A stretch of 64,000 bases of DNA, from positions 11,299,239-11,363,238 of the forward strand of contig NC_031770.1 in the NCBI RefSeq assembly GCF_001522545.3, read 5' to 3'. The position numbers and the translations under genes were made by a program. Below the pieces are notes generated by a model. It was not told the DNA's origin. It ran no database searches and worked only from the letters and a program-made list of their open reading frames with translations. The DNA is from Parus major. Lineage: Eukaryota > Chordata > Aves > Passeriformes > Paridae. Positions 1 through 11,300 of this stretch are shown here, in pieces (the stretch's first letter is position 1; every line of letters starts with the position of its first letter).

Positions 1-169
1 CATTGGGGGCAGGTCCCAAAGACAGCAAGGGATCCTTCCTGGGGGCTAGTGGGGCCAGTGAGCCATCGTGCCTTGGCAAGGGGCAGAGCAGGGAGCCGCC
101 ACTGCGCTCTGCTTTCCCATGGGAGTTCTCCAGCCCCTGGCACCGAGTGCTGCCCGGTCGCTGTTGCAG

Positions 170-303
170 ACTGAACCGGGCCCTGCAGCACGAGCAGGGC
201 TTTGCCAACCGCTTCCTTCCCGACGACGAGGCAGCCCGGGCACTGGGCAGGACGTTCTGGGAGGCCCTGGTGAACCCCTTGGTGCAGTGCATCACCAGCC
301 CAG
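170..303 (+). CDS. CUL7: CUL7 exon A (first in window)
   Basis: Acceptor CTGTTGCAG ends at 169 and donor CAG|GTACC follows 303. The exon reads [17 protein letters not shown] and onward. The first base completes a codon from an exon left of the window; one base carries over. Confidence 0.82.
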
Positions 304-3300
304 GTACCCTGTGACCTCCAAGACCCACGTGTGCCATGTCCCAGGTAGTGGCACCTGGCTCTGAGTCTGGTTGGCCTCGCAGACCCTGATGGTGTCAGTC
401 CCCTGGCCTGGCTGCTGAGCGAGTACCTGGAGAGCGTGGAGCTGCCCCGCCGTGCCACGGGACACAGAGCTACCTTTGGATCCTGCGTGCGGCGCCTGAC
501 CCAGCTCCTGGTGCACGTGGACCCCGGAGGCCCCGAGGCAGAGGAGACCAGAGCAGCTGGTGAGCCAGGGGCTGCCCTGCCATGGGGCTGGGTGGGCGCT
601 GCTCCAGAGTGCCAGGCTGTGGTCGTGGGGCTCTTCTGGGGAGCATCCTATGGCACAGAGACTCCTGAGCCAGGGAAGGCTTGTGGTCATGCCCCAGCAG
701 TGGCTGTGCCTCCCCAGCAACCCCTCAGCCCTGCTGTGGCAGGTCAGTGTGCGGGGCCTGCCCATGGAGCCACGCTGAGCCTGAGGCTGACCCTTGGCAG
801 GTGGGAAGGAGGGGAAGAACAAGGAGGTGCTGGCCAGGACTGCAAAGACTGTGGTGGAGAAGTCGAGAGGCCTGTGGGGAATCTCACAGTGCTGGCGTGG
901 CGTGGTGCAGCAGCAGGTAGAGCTTGGAGGGCCGACTGGGAGGGGTGTGGGACCTTCCCTGGCTGGTTGGAGCAGTGGCCTGGGAGCATGGGGAGAGCAC
1001 AGGGCTGTACCTGGCCTCCACAGAGCCTGGAGCAATGGGGGACAGCCCTGCTGTGCTTGCCACCTTGGCACGGCTCAGGCTTCAGCCAGGCCCTGTGCCC
1101 AGGCCGATGCTGCAGGCCAGGAGCCAGGCCCAGTGTCGGGCTGTTATTTCCTGCTGGGCTGCTGCTGGGTCCCCAGAGTGCCCCCACAGCCCCTGCCCAG
1201 CCCTGGGAGCTGTGCTCCCACCTTGGCAGCCCCGAGCCCCAGGGACCCAGGCAGCTGGTGGTGGCAGGGCAGGGCTGGGGATGTTCCGAGGGGCCAGTCC
1301 TGCTGCGGGCTCAGCCCTCGCGCTGCTCCCACAGGTGCAGCAGTTCCTGGAGGCGGCGGGGCAGGCGCCGGACCTTGCGGAGCGGTACTGCCGGCTGTAC
1401 CAGCGCCTGCGTGGGGCCACAGAGGAGCTCTTTGGGCAGCAGGCTGCCTTTGTGCTGGCCCTGGGCCAGGGCTTTGCAGGGGCTTTGCTGCAGCTCTCCT
1501 TCCTGACTGCCCTGCACGTGAGTCGAGGGAGCGCGGCCCCGGTGCCGTGGCCCTGGGCATGGGCTGGGGAGCTGCCCCGGCCCACGGCACTGGGGCAAGC
1601 TCTGGGTGGGTGATGTCCTGCTCCCCCTGAGCCACAGTGGCCTGCCCTGGCAGCCTGGAGGGTGCCCAGCTCAGATGTGTGGTGCTCATCCCAGCGTGGG
1701 CCCGGCCCTGGTGCACTCTTGCCTTGGGCTGGTCCTTGGGCACCCTCGGCCCCTGCCCGGGAGTGCCAGAGTTTCCCACTGCTCCCCACAGGGACATTCC
1801 CCAGCCCTGTAGGCACCTGGTGAGTCCTGTGTGTGCAGCCAGCCCTGTCCCTTGCAGGTGAGTGAGCAGTTTGCCCGCTACCTTGACATGCAGATCCAGG
1901 AGCTCCGCAGGGCTGCGGGCAGCACGGGGCCTCTGGAGCGGCTGCAGCAGTTCTTGGAGCCCTTTGTCGTCTTCAGTGGCCTGGAGCTTGCCCACAGCTT
2001 TGAACACTTCTACAGGTGAGGCTGCTGTGTCTCCCCAGAACCCGGGGCCCGGTGCAGCGGGGCCTGGTGTGCTGGGGGAGCCTGGCCTGGTGTGGCAGTG
2101 GCGCTCCTGCTTTGCTTTTCCTGAGCTGTGGAGCGTCCATGGGTGCTGCCAGGCTGTGGAATCACATTTCCTGCTGGGGACAGGGAGGGGAGAGGTGTGT
2201 GCTGCCGGGCCCGTGTGCTGTGGGATGAGGCCAGGCTCGGGCCCAGCCCTGACTGAAGCTGGTGGCCATGGCAGGCTCTACCTGGGGGACCGGCTCCTGA
2301 CGCAAGGGCCATCTTGGCTGGAAGGAGGCATCGTGGAGCAGATTGGGCTGTGCTTCCCCAGCCGCTTTCCCCAAGATATGCTGAGCAACTTGGCCCAGTC
2401 GGAGGAGCTCCAGCGGCAGTTCTGCCTCTTCCAGCTGCAGGAGCAGGACAAGCGGCTGCTGGAGCTGGACACGGGCCTGGACGAGGTGAGAGGGATGGTG
2501 CCGTGGGGAGGCCGGATCCTCACGGGGATCCTGGAGCCCAGCTTGAGCCACCCTCGTGCCCTGTGCCCAGGTGCTGGGAAGAGCCCCAGTGGCAGATGTG
2601 CCAGAGGTGAAGGTGCTGGCCCTGTCCCCGCGCTGCTGGCCTGTTTCCCCGCTCTGTTACATGGATAACCCTGCGAGGTTTTTCCCAGCGGAGCTGAGCT
2701 CCCCACTGGATGAGTTTGCTGACTTCTGCCGGCAGAGTGAGTGCTGTGGCCCGAGGTGTGCCCAGGGCAGCTCAGCCACAAGAGGTGGTGGGCTGGGAGT
2801 GCCTGGCAGGGCTGGTTCCCGTCCCTGGCACTGACTCTGTCCCTGGCAGGCCAGAGCCAGCTGGGCTGGGAGTGCACGAAGCCCCGTCGGCTGCAGTGGA
2901 CGTGGCTGGGTCACGCCGAGCTGCAGTTTGGAGACTGCGTTCTGCACGTGTCCACACTACAGATGTACATCCTGCTGTGCTTCAACAGCGCCCAGGTAGG
3001 GGCTGGAGCCACGGTGGGGCCAGGGAGGCAGTGGAGGCTGGAACGTGCAGGGCCGTGTCCTCCCTTCCCTTCTGGTGGGGTCTCCAGCGGTGTCTGGGGC
3101 ACGGGACCCTGGTCTTAGGCAGGGCCTGTGGCCACTGAATCTTGGCCATTGCCCTCCCACCCCATGCTGCAGGAGGTGGCTGTGGAGGCCCTGCTGCAGG
3201 CTACAGGGCTCCCTGCTGACCTGGTGCACCACGCGCTGACACCGCTGACCCACGGCCAGGGTGTCCTGGTGGGGAGCTGCACTCTGGGGGGTGAGTGTGG

Positions 3301-4291
3301 GGCTGGGGACCCCGGGGAGGGGCTGGCCTGAACCCCGAGGGGGTGCTGGGCTTAGGGGTGCATGAGCTGGTAGGGCTGGTGAGGGGCTGGGTCTGTGTTG
3401 GTGCTCAGGGCACACGTGTGTGTCAGGGTGGGGCCTGAGGCCAGTGTAGGGCTGGGGGTGAGGTGTGGGGTGGGGCTTGGGGCCATGCATGGGGTGTGGA
3501 GCAGCGTGGGTGGTTGGTTCTCAGGTTTGTGTGTGGGCTTGGGCCGGGGCCAGGGGCCGTGTGCATGGCCGTGGCTTGGGGCCACACGTGGGGGACAGGG
3601 CTGGGGTGGCCAGGGGTGCAGGCAGCCATAGGGGGCCAAGCTTGGGTCCCCCAGCCACACATTGTGTCCTGGGGCTCCTTCAGGCCCAGCTCGAGGCTTG
3701 GCTGAGCCCGGGTTGGGTGCTGGCTCCAGGTGCACTGCGGCTGAACCAGGCAGCCCTGGCCCAGAGCTCCGGCCGCCAGCTGAGGCTGCTGCCCCAGCAG
3801 AGGTACCTGCGGACAGAGAGGGCCGAGGTGAGCGCCCTGGAAAGGAAGAGGAACGTCCTGTGCTGCCTCATCACCCGCATCCTCAAGCTGGAGAAGCAGC
3901 TGCACATCGACAATCTGGTGTTCAGGGTAAGGGGGGGGGCACAGAGGGGGCACAGGGGCTGCGCGGGGGCTGCAGCCACTGCAGTGGGGCTCCCTTGCTG
4001 CTGCAGGTGATCGATGCCTGTCAGAAGGGCGAGTTGGGGCCAGGGGTGCAGTTCCTGAGCTTCTGCTGCCACAGTGTGGACGTGCTGTCCTGCATCCTGC
4101 ACCTGCTGAACCAGGGCTATCTCCAGCGCCAGGAGGGGAGGCCTCATGTCTTGGAATACATCTCTGCTGAAGCCACAACGCTCCCCACTTCTCAGGTCCA
4201 GCCACAGGTTGCCTTCCAGACTGTAGAGATCAAGACAGCAGTAAACCTGGTCTCTGCCGAAAGGAGACAGACTTTTTCCACATTCAGGTAG
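170..4291 (+). CDS. CUL7: CUL7-type cullin, 3' part of gene (11 exons, C-terminal 629 residues)
   Basis: Joined exons: 170-303, 383-559, 801-916, 1335-1517, 1858-2015, 2275-2485, 2571-2736, 2850-2995, 3173-3290, 3730-3926, 4007-4291. All introns are GT-AG and frame holds throughout. CUL7 is the scaffold of an SCF-like ubiquitin ligase (with SKP1, FBXW8 and RBX1) and part of the 3M complex with OBSL1 and CCDC8. The stretch is the cullin-homology region. It includes the segment [20 protein letters not shown] and a neddylation-type motif RILKLEK with the Lys codon at 3885-3887. CUL9 was the alternative. It continues into a RING-IBR-RING, whereas this frame stops at 4289-4291 after QTFSTFR, followed by a poly(A) signal and a convergent gene, so CUL7 fits. 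The N-terminal part (CPH and DOC domains) lies left of the window. Introns are short (76-439 bp) and GC-rich. Confidence 0.88.
383..559 (+). CDS. CUL7: CUL7 exon B
   Basis: Acceptor CCTCGCAG ends at 382 and donor CTG|GTGAG follows 559. Reads [20 protein letters not shown] and onward in frame with exon A, with helical leucine-rich character. Confidence 0.82.
801..916 (+). CDS. CUL7: CUL7 exon C
   Basis: Acceptor CTTGGCAG ends at 800 and donor CAG|GTAGAG follows 916. Reads through [20 protein letters not shown], a block I recognise in CUL7/CUL9. Ends in phase 0. Confidence 0.82.
1335..1517 (+). CDS. CUL7: CUL7 exon D
   Basis: Exactly 61 codons between acceptor CTCCCACAG and donor CAC|GTGAGT. 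Contains [18 protein letters not shown] and [17 protein letters not shown], cullin-repeat-like helices shared with CUL7/CUL9. Confidence 0.9.
1858..2015 (+). CDS. CUL7: CUL7 exon E
   Basis: Acceptor CCCTTGCAG and donor ACAG|GTGAGG. Reads [19 protein letters not shown] and ends at [12 protein letters not shown]. Two bases carry over. Confidence 0.9.
2275..2485 (+). CDS. CUL7: CUL7 exon F
   Basis: Acceptor CATGGCAG and donor GAG|GTGAGA. Reads [20 protein letters not shown], then [20 protein letters not shown]. It lacks the long Glu-rich insert that follows this point in CUL9. Confidence 0.9.
2571..2736 (+). CDS. CUL7: CUL7 exon G
   Basis: Acceptor TGTGCCCAG and donor CAGA|GTGAGT. Contains [16 protein letters not shown], a signature of the CUL7/CUL9 cullin domain. 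Confidence 0.9.
2850..2995 (+). CDS. CUL7: CUL7 exon H
   Basis: Acceptor CCTGGCAG and donor CAG|GTAGGG. Reads [17 protein letters not shown], then [14 protein letters not shown], the core cullin-homology beta/helix segment. Confidence 0.92.
3173..3290 (+). CDS. CUL7: CUL7 exon I
   Basis: Acceptor CATGCTGCAG and donor GGGG|GTGAGT. Reads [20 protein letters not shown], a winged-helix-like cullin segment. One base carries over. Confidence 0.9.
3291..3729 (+). repeat. G-rich, minisatellite-like CUL7 intron
   Basis: 439 bp intron between exons I and J. From about 3,400 to 3,610 it consists of imperfect reiterations of a G-rich phrase (variants of GGCTTGGGGCCA and GGTGTGGGG). Units are irregular, so this is degenerate minisatellite or simple G-rich DNA rather than a clean tandem array. 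The plus strand carries several G-runs. Confidence 0.5.
3730..3926 (+). CDS. CUL7: CUL7 exon J with neddylation-type motif
   Basis: Acceptor GGCTCCAG and donor AGG|GTAAGG. Contains [19 protein letters not shown]. The RILK matches the R-I-[ML]-K context of the NEDD8 acceptor lysine of cullins; Lys codon 3885-3887. Confidence 0.9.
4007..4291 (+). CDS. CUL7: CUL7 terminal coding exon
   Basis: Acceptor TTGCTGCAG ends at 4006. Reads [19 protein letters not shown], then [16 protein letters not shown], and ends [10 protein letters not shown] at stop TAG 4289-4291. No in-frame continuation or RING-IBR-RING exon follows. Confidence 0.92.
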   Translation: MIDACQKGELGPGVQFLSFCCHSVDVLSCILHLLNQGYLQRQEGRPHVLEYISAEATTLPTSQVQPQVAFQTVEIKTAVNLVSAERRQTFSTFR

Positions 4292-4359
4292 ATGAGGACT
4301 TGGCTGGGAGGACTAGGGCTGAATCCAGTCTGTCTCTTCCTAAACACGTGTTTTATATA

Positions 4360-4365
4360 AATAAA
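4360..4365 (+). promoter_or_regulatory. CUL7 poly(A) signal
   Basis: AATAAA about 70 bases after the CUL7 stop. This implies a very short 3' UTR ending near 4,380. Confidence 0.75.
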
Positions 4366-4524
4366 TGAGCCAAGCTCCACCCAGTCCCACCTTGCAGTCT
4401 GTCGGGGAGTTCAGCTGGTCCATGGCTGGGAGTCTGGCCAGGCTGCACCCTGACCAAATTTTTTCTCTCCCAGCTGTGCTGAGTCATGCCCTCAGACATG
4501 GGGGCACACACACACATACCCTGC

Positions 4525-5250
4525 CATAATGGTAACAGCATTAATTTATTAAAATTAATCCCAAAAAGTAACCATACAATAAATTTAAAAAAAATAGAAT
4601 CTTGTAAAAAAAAAAACTCAGGTGCCCTCATCCCGCACATCCAGCTGGCAGCACCATGGGGTAGGGCTGGTTGGGAAGGGATGGGGAGATGAAGAGGACA
4701 GCCTCAACAGCAGGGCTGCAGGGGGACTGAAAAAACTGCTGAGGCTGTGCTGTGGAGGGCAGGGCCAGCACAGTAGTGCAAGGCTGGCAGTGGGGCTGGC
4801 AAGGGTGGTAGAGGGGTGGTGGGCCCTGCTCAGCACCTGCCCCCTGCACAGAGCAATCTGGCTGGCTGCAGCACTGGGGAACCTGCCTGGGCCCAGCCCA
4901 GCTGGGACCCTGGCTGGCTACAGGGCTGGCCTGGCAGGTGCATCTGCAGAGAGTGGGGCCCAGAGCCCTTCCTGGGGCTCTGCTGGCTGGTGCCAACCCT
5001 TGTCCCAGGCTGCTGTTGGGGGACACGGGAGGCAGATGGCATGGTGTCCTGGCTGGTGTTGGAGGGTGCATGGACCCGGTCTCACTGGCCTCACCTTCAC
5101 GGGTCTTGGCCCACAGGATGCAGGTGTGGTATCCCCCCCCACTGAGCAGGCAGGGACTGGTCTGCAGAAGATGGGGACAAGAGAGCATATCCATCTCCCT
5201 GTCTCCTCCTGCAACCCACTGCAGCTCCATTCCAGGGATGCCCCAATGTC
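4525..5250 (-). other. PACS-gene 3' UTR (inferred)
   Basis: Non-coding stretch between the PACS stop at 5,251 and the minus-strand AATAAA. GC-rich except for an A/T-rich block at 4,530-4,620. Contains a run of eight C at 5,133-5,140. ORFs here are chance. Confidence 0.6.
4545..4550 (-). promoter_or_regulatory. PACS-gene poly(A) signal
   Basis: Plus-strand TTTATT reads AATAAA on the minus strand, about 700 bases after the PACS stop. The expected cleavage site is near 4,525, about 140 bases from the CUL7 end. Confidence 0.65.
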
Positions 5251-5366
5251 TCACACACTCTTTGAGTAGCCGAAGATGCCCACAGGGAGATACTTGACGT
5301 GTGTTGGCCACTGTGCTGCCAGCTGGAAAAACTTCACATCGTTCCACTCCACCCCATCTATGGAGA
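5251..5366 (-). CDS. PACS2-like: PACS terminal coding exon 24
   Basis: Residues 876-913, [20 protein letters not shown] then [18 protein letters not shown], and stop TGA at 5251-5253. Confidence 0.96.
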
Positions 5367-8300
5367 CTGAGAGGAGAGGGTGCAGTGAGGCACAGCCCTA
5401 CCACAGCCAGCCTGTGCTGACTGGTCTGCCCCACTACAGCCCCAAGGGGCTGGTACCTGCCCTCACCTCGCAACATCGTGTTCTGGTGCTTGGCTGTGCA
5501 GATGAGGCGTGTGATCCCTTCAATGACTTGGCTTTTGGGTTCCAAGTCTTTTTCTTTTGGTTTCTTGCTCAGGAACATCACTGGGGGCCAAGGCCAGACA
5601 GGACCAATGTTAGGATGTCCCCACCTGGCCCTAAACAGGAGCCCCTGCCCCAGTGCATTGACTGATCCCTGCTGGGCTGCATCTCAGCCCTGCCTTCCTG
5701 CAGGATCCCCTGCACTTTTTTCACAAAGGACTGTGGCCCCACAGGCAGAGAGCACCCCACAGTGGGCTTGCTTACCTTTCTTGTTTTTCTCCTTGGTGAC
5801 CACGGTCATGGCCATGGTGCTGGGGGGCACCAGCTCCCCCGTGCTGGGGATGCGGCTGACCTGGAGTGAGCGGAAGTTGCTCTTGAGTGTGTTCTTGATA
5901 CCCGTCTCCCGCTTCTCACCCTCCTTTTTCCTGTCCAGCCCTTGTGTTGTCCAGTAGTCCACCTGCAGGCCCATCACCTCCACACCAGGGCTCAGAGACC
6001 TGGGCAACATGGGCAGCACATGCAGCACACAGGTGGTGCCCTTGCTCCTCTCCCCCCACTGCTTCAGGCTGAGGGGGGCCTTGTTTTCTTACCCAGCACC
6101 CGAGAGGCCGCTGCTGACGGACGGAGAGGGTGGTGGGGTGCTCACAGTCTCCTTGCCATAGGGAACAGCTGCACTGGAGGCTGGTGCTGAGCTCAGCAGG
6201 GAGGGGGTGCAGACTGTAGCATCATCCGAGTCCACTGGGGAGGAAAAGTGTGGGTTTGAGGGTTTGGGGGACACCAACAAGAGCCTCCCACCTGTGGAGA
6301 AGAGAGCTGGGCATTCCCAGGGACTCACCGGAGGCACTGAAAGACTGCTCCACCAGGCCCACCTTTACCACCTGCAAGGACAAACCAGAGGATACCCAGC
6401 ATTAGCAGGACTGGGCACTGCACCTCTCCCCTCAGCCCCTGCTGGCCCCTCAACTCACTCACCCCCACAAAGGGGACAAACTTCTGGCAGGAGTCCTCAT
6501 CGGGGCTGCAGAAGGAAAAGAGGCTGGTCAGGGTCTGGGTGTGCTGAGCACCGATTGCTATGTGACCACTAGCCTTGTGCCCAGGCAGCCCTGCACTCAC
6601 AGGGGTCAATGCTGGCTCACACCCTCTAGACCATCTCCTCTGCCCTCCCTCCCATGAGACCCCCTGTCCCCAACATGGCAGCGCAGGGCACACTACACAA
6701 GGAGGCAAGGAGTTGTCCCCTCCAGTGCTGGGAAAGGGCTTGCATGCGGGAGGGCAGCCCTGCCCCTCTGTGGGGTCACGGCTCCTCTGCACAGCAAGAG
6801 GGATGGACGAACATGGGGAAAGGCAGGGAGGGGCCAGGCAGCGGCACAGCAAGCACAAGCCAATACCTGATATAAAAATCAAAATAGAGACTTCTCTTCC
6901 TTGGGTGCCAGAAACCAAGAGAAGGGAGAGGTGAGAGTGCAGCTGGAACATGAGCATCAACCCCAGGACAGCACAGTACCAGCTTGCAGCCCCACCCAGC
7001 CCATCCCAGCCCTGGCAGCTGGTCCCCACCATTGGGGCTGTCACAGCCACAGCTACTGGAGGGGCCAAGCACACCGGGAGGTGGGAGGGAATGGTGCTGA
7101 GGGCCTCTCACTGTGGGACCCCAGCTCCCCTCAGCACCATGCTGCTTGTCAGTGGAACGCACTCACTTGACCCGTGTCCCTCACTCCTGTCCTGGGCACG
7201 TCCCAGACTGGGGCCGCATGAGGGAGGACAGGCACCCTGGGGCCACACTCACCTCTTCTGCTTGTAGGTCAGCATGGCCTCAGAGATGGGGAGCTGGTGA
7301 GAGAGGCTGGCTCCAGCGATGAACTGGGCAACACGGCCTGCTATGTCCACAGTGTCTGCAGGCACAAAGAGCCATGGAGACCTCGATGGCAGCTGGGCTC
7401 CCCCTCAGGGCACTGCTGATGCCAGCCTGCCCCGCTCCTCACCTGCGGTGGGTGGCTCAGCCCTGCTGAACAGCTCCCGCCATGCTGAGTCCAGGAACAG
7501 AGTGCTGTATTTGTTATCCACTGAGGCTAGGTACTTGGCCAGAGGGTGAGAGCCTGCAGGAGAGAAGAGCAGTGTTGACTTCAGGCAGGGGAGTCTGGGG
7601 AGATGAGAGGACAGCCCTGGGGCTGGGCTTCTGATGGCTCTCACCCAGTGGTACAAGCAGGAAGCGAAGGTAGTTGAGCCAGTCGGGTGTCTTGCTGGCC
7701 AGTTGCTCCACAAAGAAACGGAGGACAACACTCAGGTAGCTCTGGTCCCCTGCCACCACCACCTTCACCGGGGGAGGCATATGGGAGTTACAGTTACAGC
7801 TGCCAAAGGGAGAGGAAAAGGAGACAAGTGAGGGAGGGATGTGCAGTGGATCAGCAGGTGGGCCAGGGGACAACATCTGCCAAGCCAGCTGACAAAAACC
7901 CCTCGCTGAGAATATCCAGCTTGGCGTCCACTGCTATGGGCAAAAGCAGTACTGGGAGCCCCCCACTCTCCCCAGGGTGTACACCTGTTTCTATAGTAGT
8001 GTCCACAACCCCAAAGAGTCCTAATGAACCCTGGGGAGCCAGGGCCATACCCAGCCCTCCTCTGAATCCATACAGTGCCACTAGGCCTGAGCCCAAGCTG
8101 TACTCACTATCGCTGGATGCGGGAGACAGTGGTGTTGAAGGCTGCCTGGATGTCTGCCACGGAGCAGGTGGATACAACCAACTGCTTGTGCGCCTGGAGC
8201 TGCTCGCTGACGTACTGCCAATGCAGAGAGCTCAGGTTAAGGCATGGCTTCCTGGCCAGCACCTGCTTCCCTGGAGGCATGGCTGTGCTGGCCAGCACCA

Positions 8301-11300
8301 GCCCATGTCTGCCCTGGGTCCCATGCCCCCCAGGTTAGAGCTGCGACACCTGTGCCATGTAGGGAGGCTGAAACCACCAGGTCACTCACAGCTGCACCCT
8401 GAGCATCCCCACTCCTCCCAGCTCTGCTCTAGGGGCCAGACAGCCCCCAGCACTCACCTTTGAGCACAGCAGTCACCACCCTCATCATGGCAAGGGCAGA
8501 ACTGTCCCAAGAACCAAGCTGTGTTCCCTGAAATAAGCAGCTTAGTCCAGGGACCTTCTGATTTAAATTCTGCATCCCACAGCAGGGCCCAGCTCTAGGC
8601 TCACTCTGCCTCTGCTCATTCCCTCCTCTTGCTCTCTCCCACTGTGGCACTCCAAAATCCTATCTCTTCAGGTGTCTGCATGCAGGTCAACAGTGGTAAA
8701 ATAGGTAAAATAGTCAAGATAGACAAGAGGGCTGGTTCTGGGAGTGGGAATTGGCTCTTTTTTTCCCAATCCAGGACAAGTGGAACAAGCCAAGAACGCA
8801 TGGCCTGAATCATGGGCCTCTCACTAAGCCCTTTCTTCTGCCTCAAAATTTTCCAGCACCATTTCTGGATGCCAGATGTAGCTGCAGGATCCTGAAGGGG
8901 TCTCACAGGTGTTTTATCTAACTGCATGTTTGCACACATGTACATTTCCTTGCTCACCTTTAGCTTTAGAGCTCCCAGGTATGGGAGAGCCACATGCTTG
9001 TCAGGGGCTGGGCCTGTCCTCACACCCCACCCTGCTCTGATGATGTAGTTAGTGCTCCCTGGGAGTGGCAGGTGATACTCTTCCATCTCTCAGTGAGAAA
9101 TACCTCTGCTGCTTCCCAGTGCCTGGTGCCCAGAGAGGAAGGGAGCCCTTTTCCAGGGAATCCAACAAACCTCTGACCCATGGGGTTCCTGGGAGCCAGG
9201 ACCAAGCAGTGAGGGCCTAAGACACAGTCTGCTAGCCAGCCTTTCTGGGACTGATCAGGACATCATGTTTTGAGGATCCAGTGATGCTGTGTGATGGAGG
9301 AGACACACCTGACTCTTGTTTATGTGTCTCAGCACCCTGTAAATACATTGTCTCCTTGAAGGAAGTGCTACACTGGGGAAGAGGAGGGCACAGCTGGTGC
9401 CAGTTTCCCTAGGACACCCTGCTATGACTGGGAGAATCCACCCTGCTTACAGCTGCCCACATGCATCCAGCTCCCATCACATCTACTCACCTGCCCCTGC
9501 CACTCAGCAACATTCACCAGCACAATGCTCTCGGGGAGCTGCTCATCTGAGACCAGGATCTGGTTCAGCTGATCGTAAACAGACTTTCGAGGCACCTGTG
9601 ACAGCATCACCACAAAGGTTAACCCCAGTCAGCCACCCTGGACACTGCCCAAGGCTGATGACCTGGCAGAGCTCTTGAGTGAGAAGCCTCCAAGTGGGAT
9701 GGGTCCCAAGGGCCTCACCTGGGTGCTATGCCATGAGTCTGGAGAGCTCTCACTGTCCAGGCTGCTGGCACGGCCACCCTGTCCCTTTGAGCTCTGCCGG
9801 TCCTTCACGGAGGTGCTGCGGGGACGCCACAACTGCTTGCTCTCTGCCTTGCTGTGAAGCAGGAGAGGCAAAACTTGAGGAAATCTCATCTCCACCAACC
9901 CCTACTCAGTGTGAGCTCACTCAGCCCTAGGAGAGGGCACAGACCTGCCTTACCTGGGGGATACGGCACTGGGGAGCTCGGCTTTAGTCCCAGCACCCAG
10001 CTGGGCCAGTCTGTCCATGCTGCTCTCCCTCATGGCAGCTTCTGTGGGGGCCAGCCGGGAACACGGCTCCTCTGCTGCCAGCTCCTGAGGGCCACACAGA
10101 GTCATTTCACACACACTGCTTTCCTTGCTCCACACTGCTCTCAGCCCTGCACCCATGGGTGTCCATCACCAGGAGAGGCCTGGTGGCCCTCCTGGAGAGC
10201 CAAGGCTGCAGGGTCTTGGGAGGGCTGGGCTGCACATCCTGCAGAAACTAACACTCCTTCAACTCTTGCTGGTCTCCAGCACAATCTACTTGTCTTCCCA
10301 GACCTACTTCGAGTCTGGTGGGCACCCATGGTACTCCAGAAAGCAAGCTGGGGTTTGAGAGAGCTCCACATGCCACAGCCTCTCACCGCTGCAGGGACTC
10401 ACCGCTGCAGGGACCTCCGTTCCTGGCTCTTCCTGTGTTCGCTGTGCTCCTGGCTTCCGATTGTCTGCCTCGCCCTGGGGGACAGGGAGTTGGGTCAGAG
10501 CAGGATGGAGCACTCTGTGCAGGGCAGCTGCCAGTGACCCATGGCTGGCCTCACAGAACACAAGCTCCCACAGAGGAGTCGGGCATCTCTGGGACCAGCC
10601 CCAGAGGATGCCCCCCATCGCTACCTGTCTGCCTGTGCTGGGAAAAAGAGGAGGAAAGAAGGAAAGGAGCAGCCCCAGGCAGGTGCTGCCAGGAGCTGTG
10701 GTCTCAGAGTGCAGGCACTGTGGGGGTGCTGGGCTAGCTGGGAAGGGAAAGGGGCAAAAGGTGGTGGTGGTGGTGGTGTAACTCACAGGGCTGCCCGACT
10801 CTTGATCCTGCCCTTTCTGGCTGTGCAAACTGCCGATCTCAGTCTGGGAACCAGAATGAGAGACTCCCTCAAAGAAACGCCTGCAGAGAAACAGACAGAC
10901 GAACGGACGGACAGACAGACAGACGGGAGAGAAAAAGGCAGGAATAAGAGAGGAACAAAGTCACCATGATCCCAGCACACCCCCATTGGCCTGTCCGAAG
11001 CACAGAGCTCTGTGGAGAGGTCCTCAGTGGGATGCAGGGCCAGACAAGTGTCTGGGTGATGCACAGCTGAGTAGCAGACCTGTCAGCAGTGCCCTCTGTG
11101 ACCTTGGGGAGCTGGAGGAAGGGTCTCCTGATGCTTTCTGCCTCAGGTGATCCCCTACCCCTGCACTACAGTGAGAAGCTGCCACTTTGCCCCATCTCAC
11201 TGGTATACGGTCTCTCTCAACACCGCAACTCCAGTGTGCTGTTAAACCTCTCTCCTCCTCTGTACCATCATAGTTCCCACAGACTTCTGCTGCCTTCCCT

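Noticed and set aside
436..1630. Long plus-strand ORFs through the CUL7 introns
   Set aside because: They read across GT-AG introns; only the exon parts match a cullin.
170..4291. CUL9 instead of CUL7
   Set aside because: No acidic insert after exon F and no RING-IBR-RING after the cullin domain.
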